Assembly (NCBI RefSeq): GCF_022569295.1
Contig: NZ_JAKFIA010000001.1
Location: 821,001 to 885,000, forward strand
DNA length: 64,000 nucleotides
Direction of reading: 5' to 3'
From: Pedomonas mirosovicensis
GTDB taxonomy: Bacteria; Pseudomonadota; Alphaproteobacteria; Sphingomonadales; Sphingomonadaceae
The notes under the pieces were generated by a model that saw nothing but the letters and a program-made list of their open reading frames with translations, was not told the DNA's origin and searched no databases. Shown piece after piece: positions 63,956 to 64,000 of this stretch (positions are counted from its first letter, which is position 1; every line of letters starts with the position of its first letter). A program made the translations under genes and the position numbers.

Positions 63956-64000
63956 GGGGCGGGTTTAACGTGAATTGCCTGTTTTGGGCAGGAGAGACTT

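Overview
The window looks like alphaproteobacterial DNA, most likely from a sphingomonad-type or rhizobial-type genome. It is GC-rich. It carries a P-type (trb) conjugation module of the kind found on integrative elements and plasmids of these groups. The chromosomal gene order panB - YfgM-like TPR protein - bamB - der at 53-57 kb is one I associate with Sphingomonadales. The genus cannot be fixed from the sequence alone.

Region 1 (1-17.5 kb, minus strand) is the transfer and maintenance core of a conjugative element. It runs traF, RHH and DUF2840 proteins, parA, repA and a MerR/AlpA-like HTH, with DUF736, a lytic transglycosylase, an oriT-like site with an ATCCTG|C nic core, a VirD2/TraI-type relaxase, TraG, a CopG protein and trbB-C-D-E-J-K-L. 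trbL is cut by the left window edge, so the element continues leftward. An IS110-family transposase sits inside the module. Three direct repeats lie between repA and parA.

Region 2 (17.5-27.3 kb) is the plasmid-like backbone of the same element: a second DUF736 protein, a SLOG/DUF2493 protein, a Toprim protein, a long ParB-family protein, a DUF932 protein and a GIY-YIG-like protein. Two pairs of homologous structured intergenic elements occur here. One pair lies upstream of DUF736 and DUF2493 with compensatory stem changes. The other forms the leaders of parB and the DUF932 gene, with a stem next to the ribosome-binding site.

Region 3 (27.3-44.1 kb) is a dense defence island. It holds a Lit-like metalloprotease, a minus-strand cluster of three unknown genes (two sharing a nuclease-like signature), and a divergent plus-strand operon of a PD-(D/E)xK-like protein, a TIR protein with an unrecognised N-terminal half, and a HEPN protein. 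After these come a complete AbiE toxin-antitoxin pair, an OLD/UvrD (Gabija or class 2 OLD) pair and a three-gene ABC-3C system. The divergent cluster around 31.35 kb is the best candidate for an undescribed system.

Region 4 (44.1-48.5 kb) is the probable right end of the element (an AT-rich stretch and a terminator), followed by an AraC regulator with a nitroreductase, an AhpD-like protein and an azoreductase. Region 5 (48.5-64 kb) is ordinary chromosome: hydrolase/MarR, serine hydrolase, SDR, panB, TPR, bamB, der, corA, threonine aldolase, EamA transporter, chemotaxis receptor and a YeeZ-like protein.

Five genes (trbE, the RHH gene, the DUF6499-like gene, the UvrD-like helicase and corA) are broken exactly at runs of 5-6 G or C. 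Two of them lie in otherwise intact operons or housekeeping DNA. Homopolymer sequencing error is therefore a serious alternative to real gene decay, and the pseudogene calls should be read that way.
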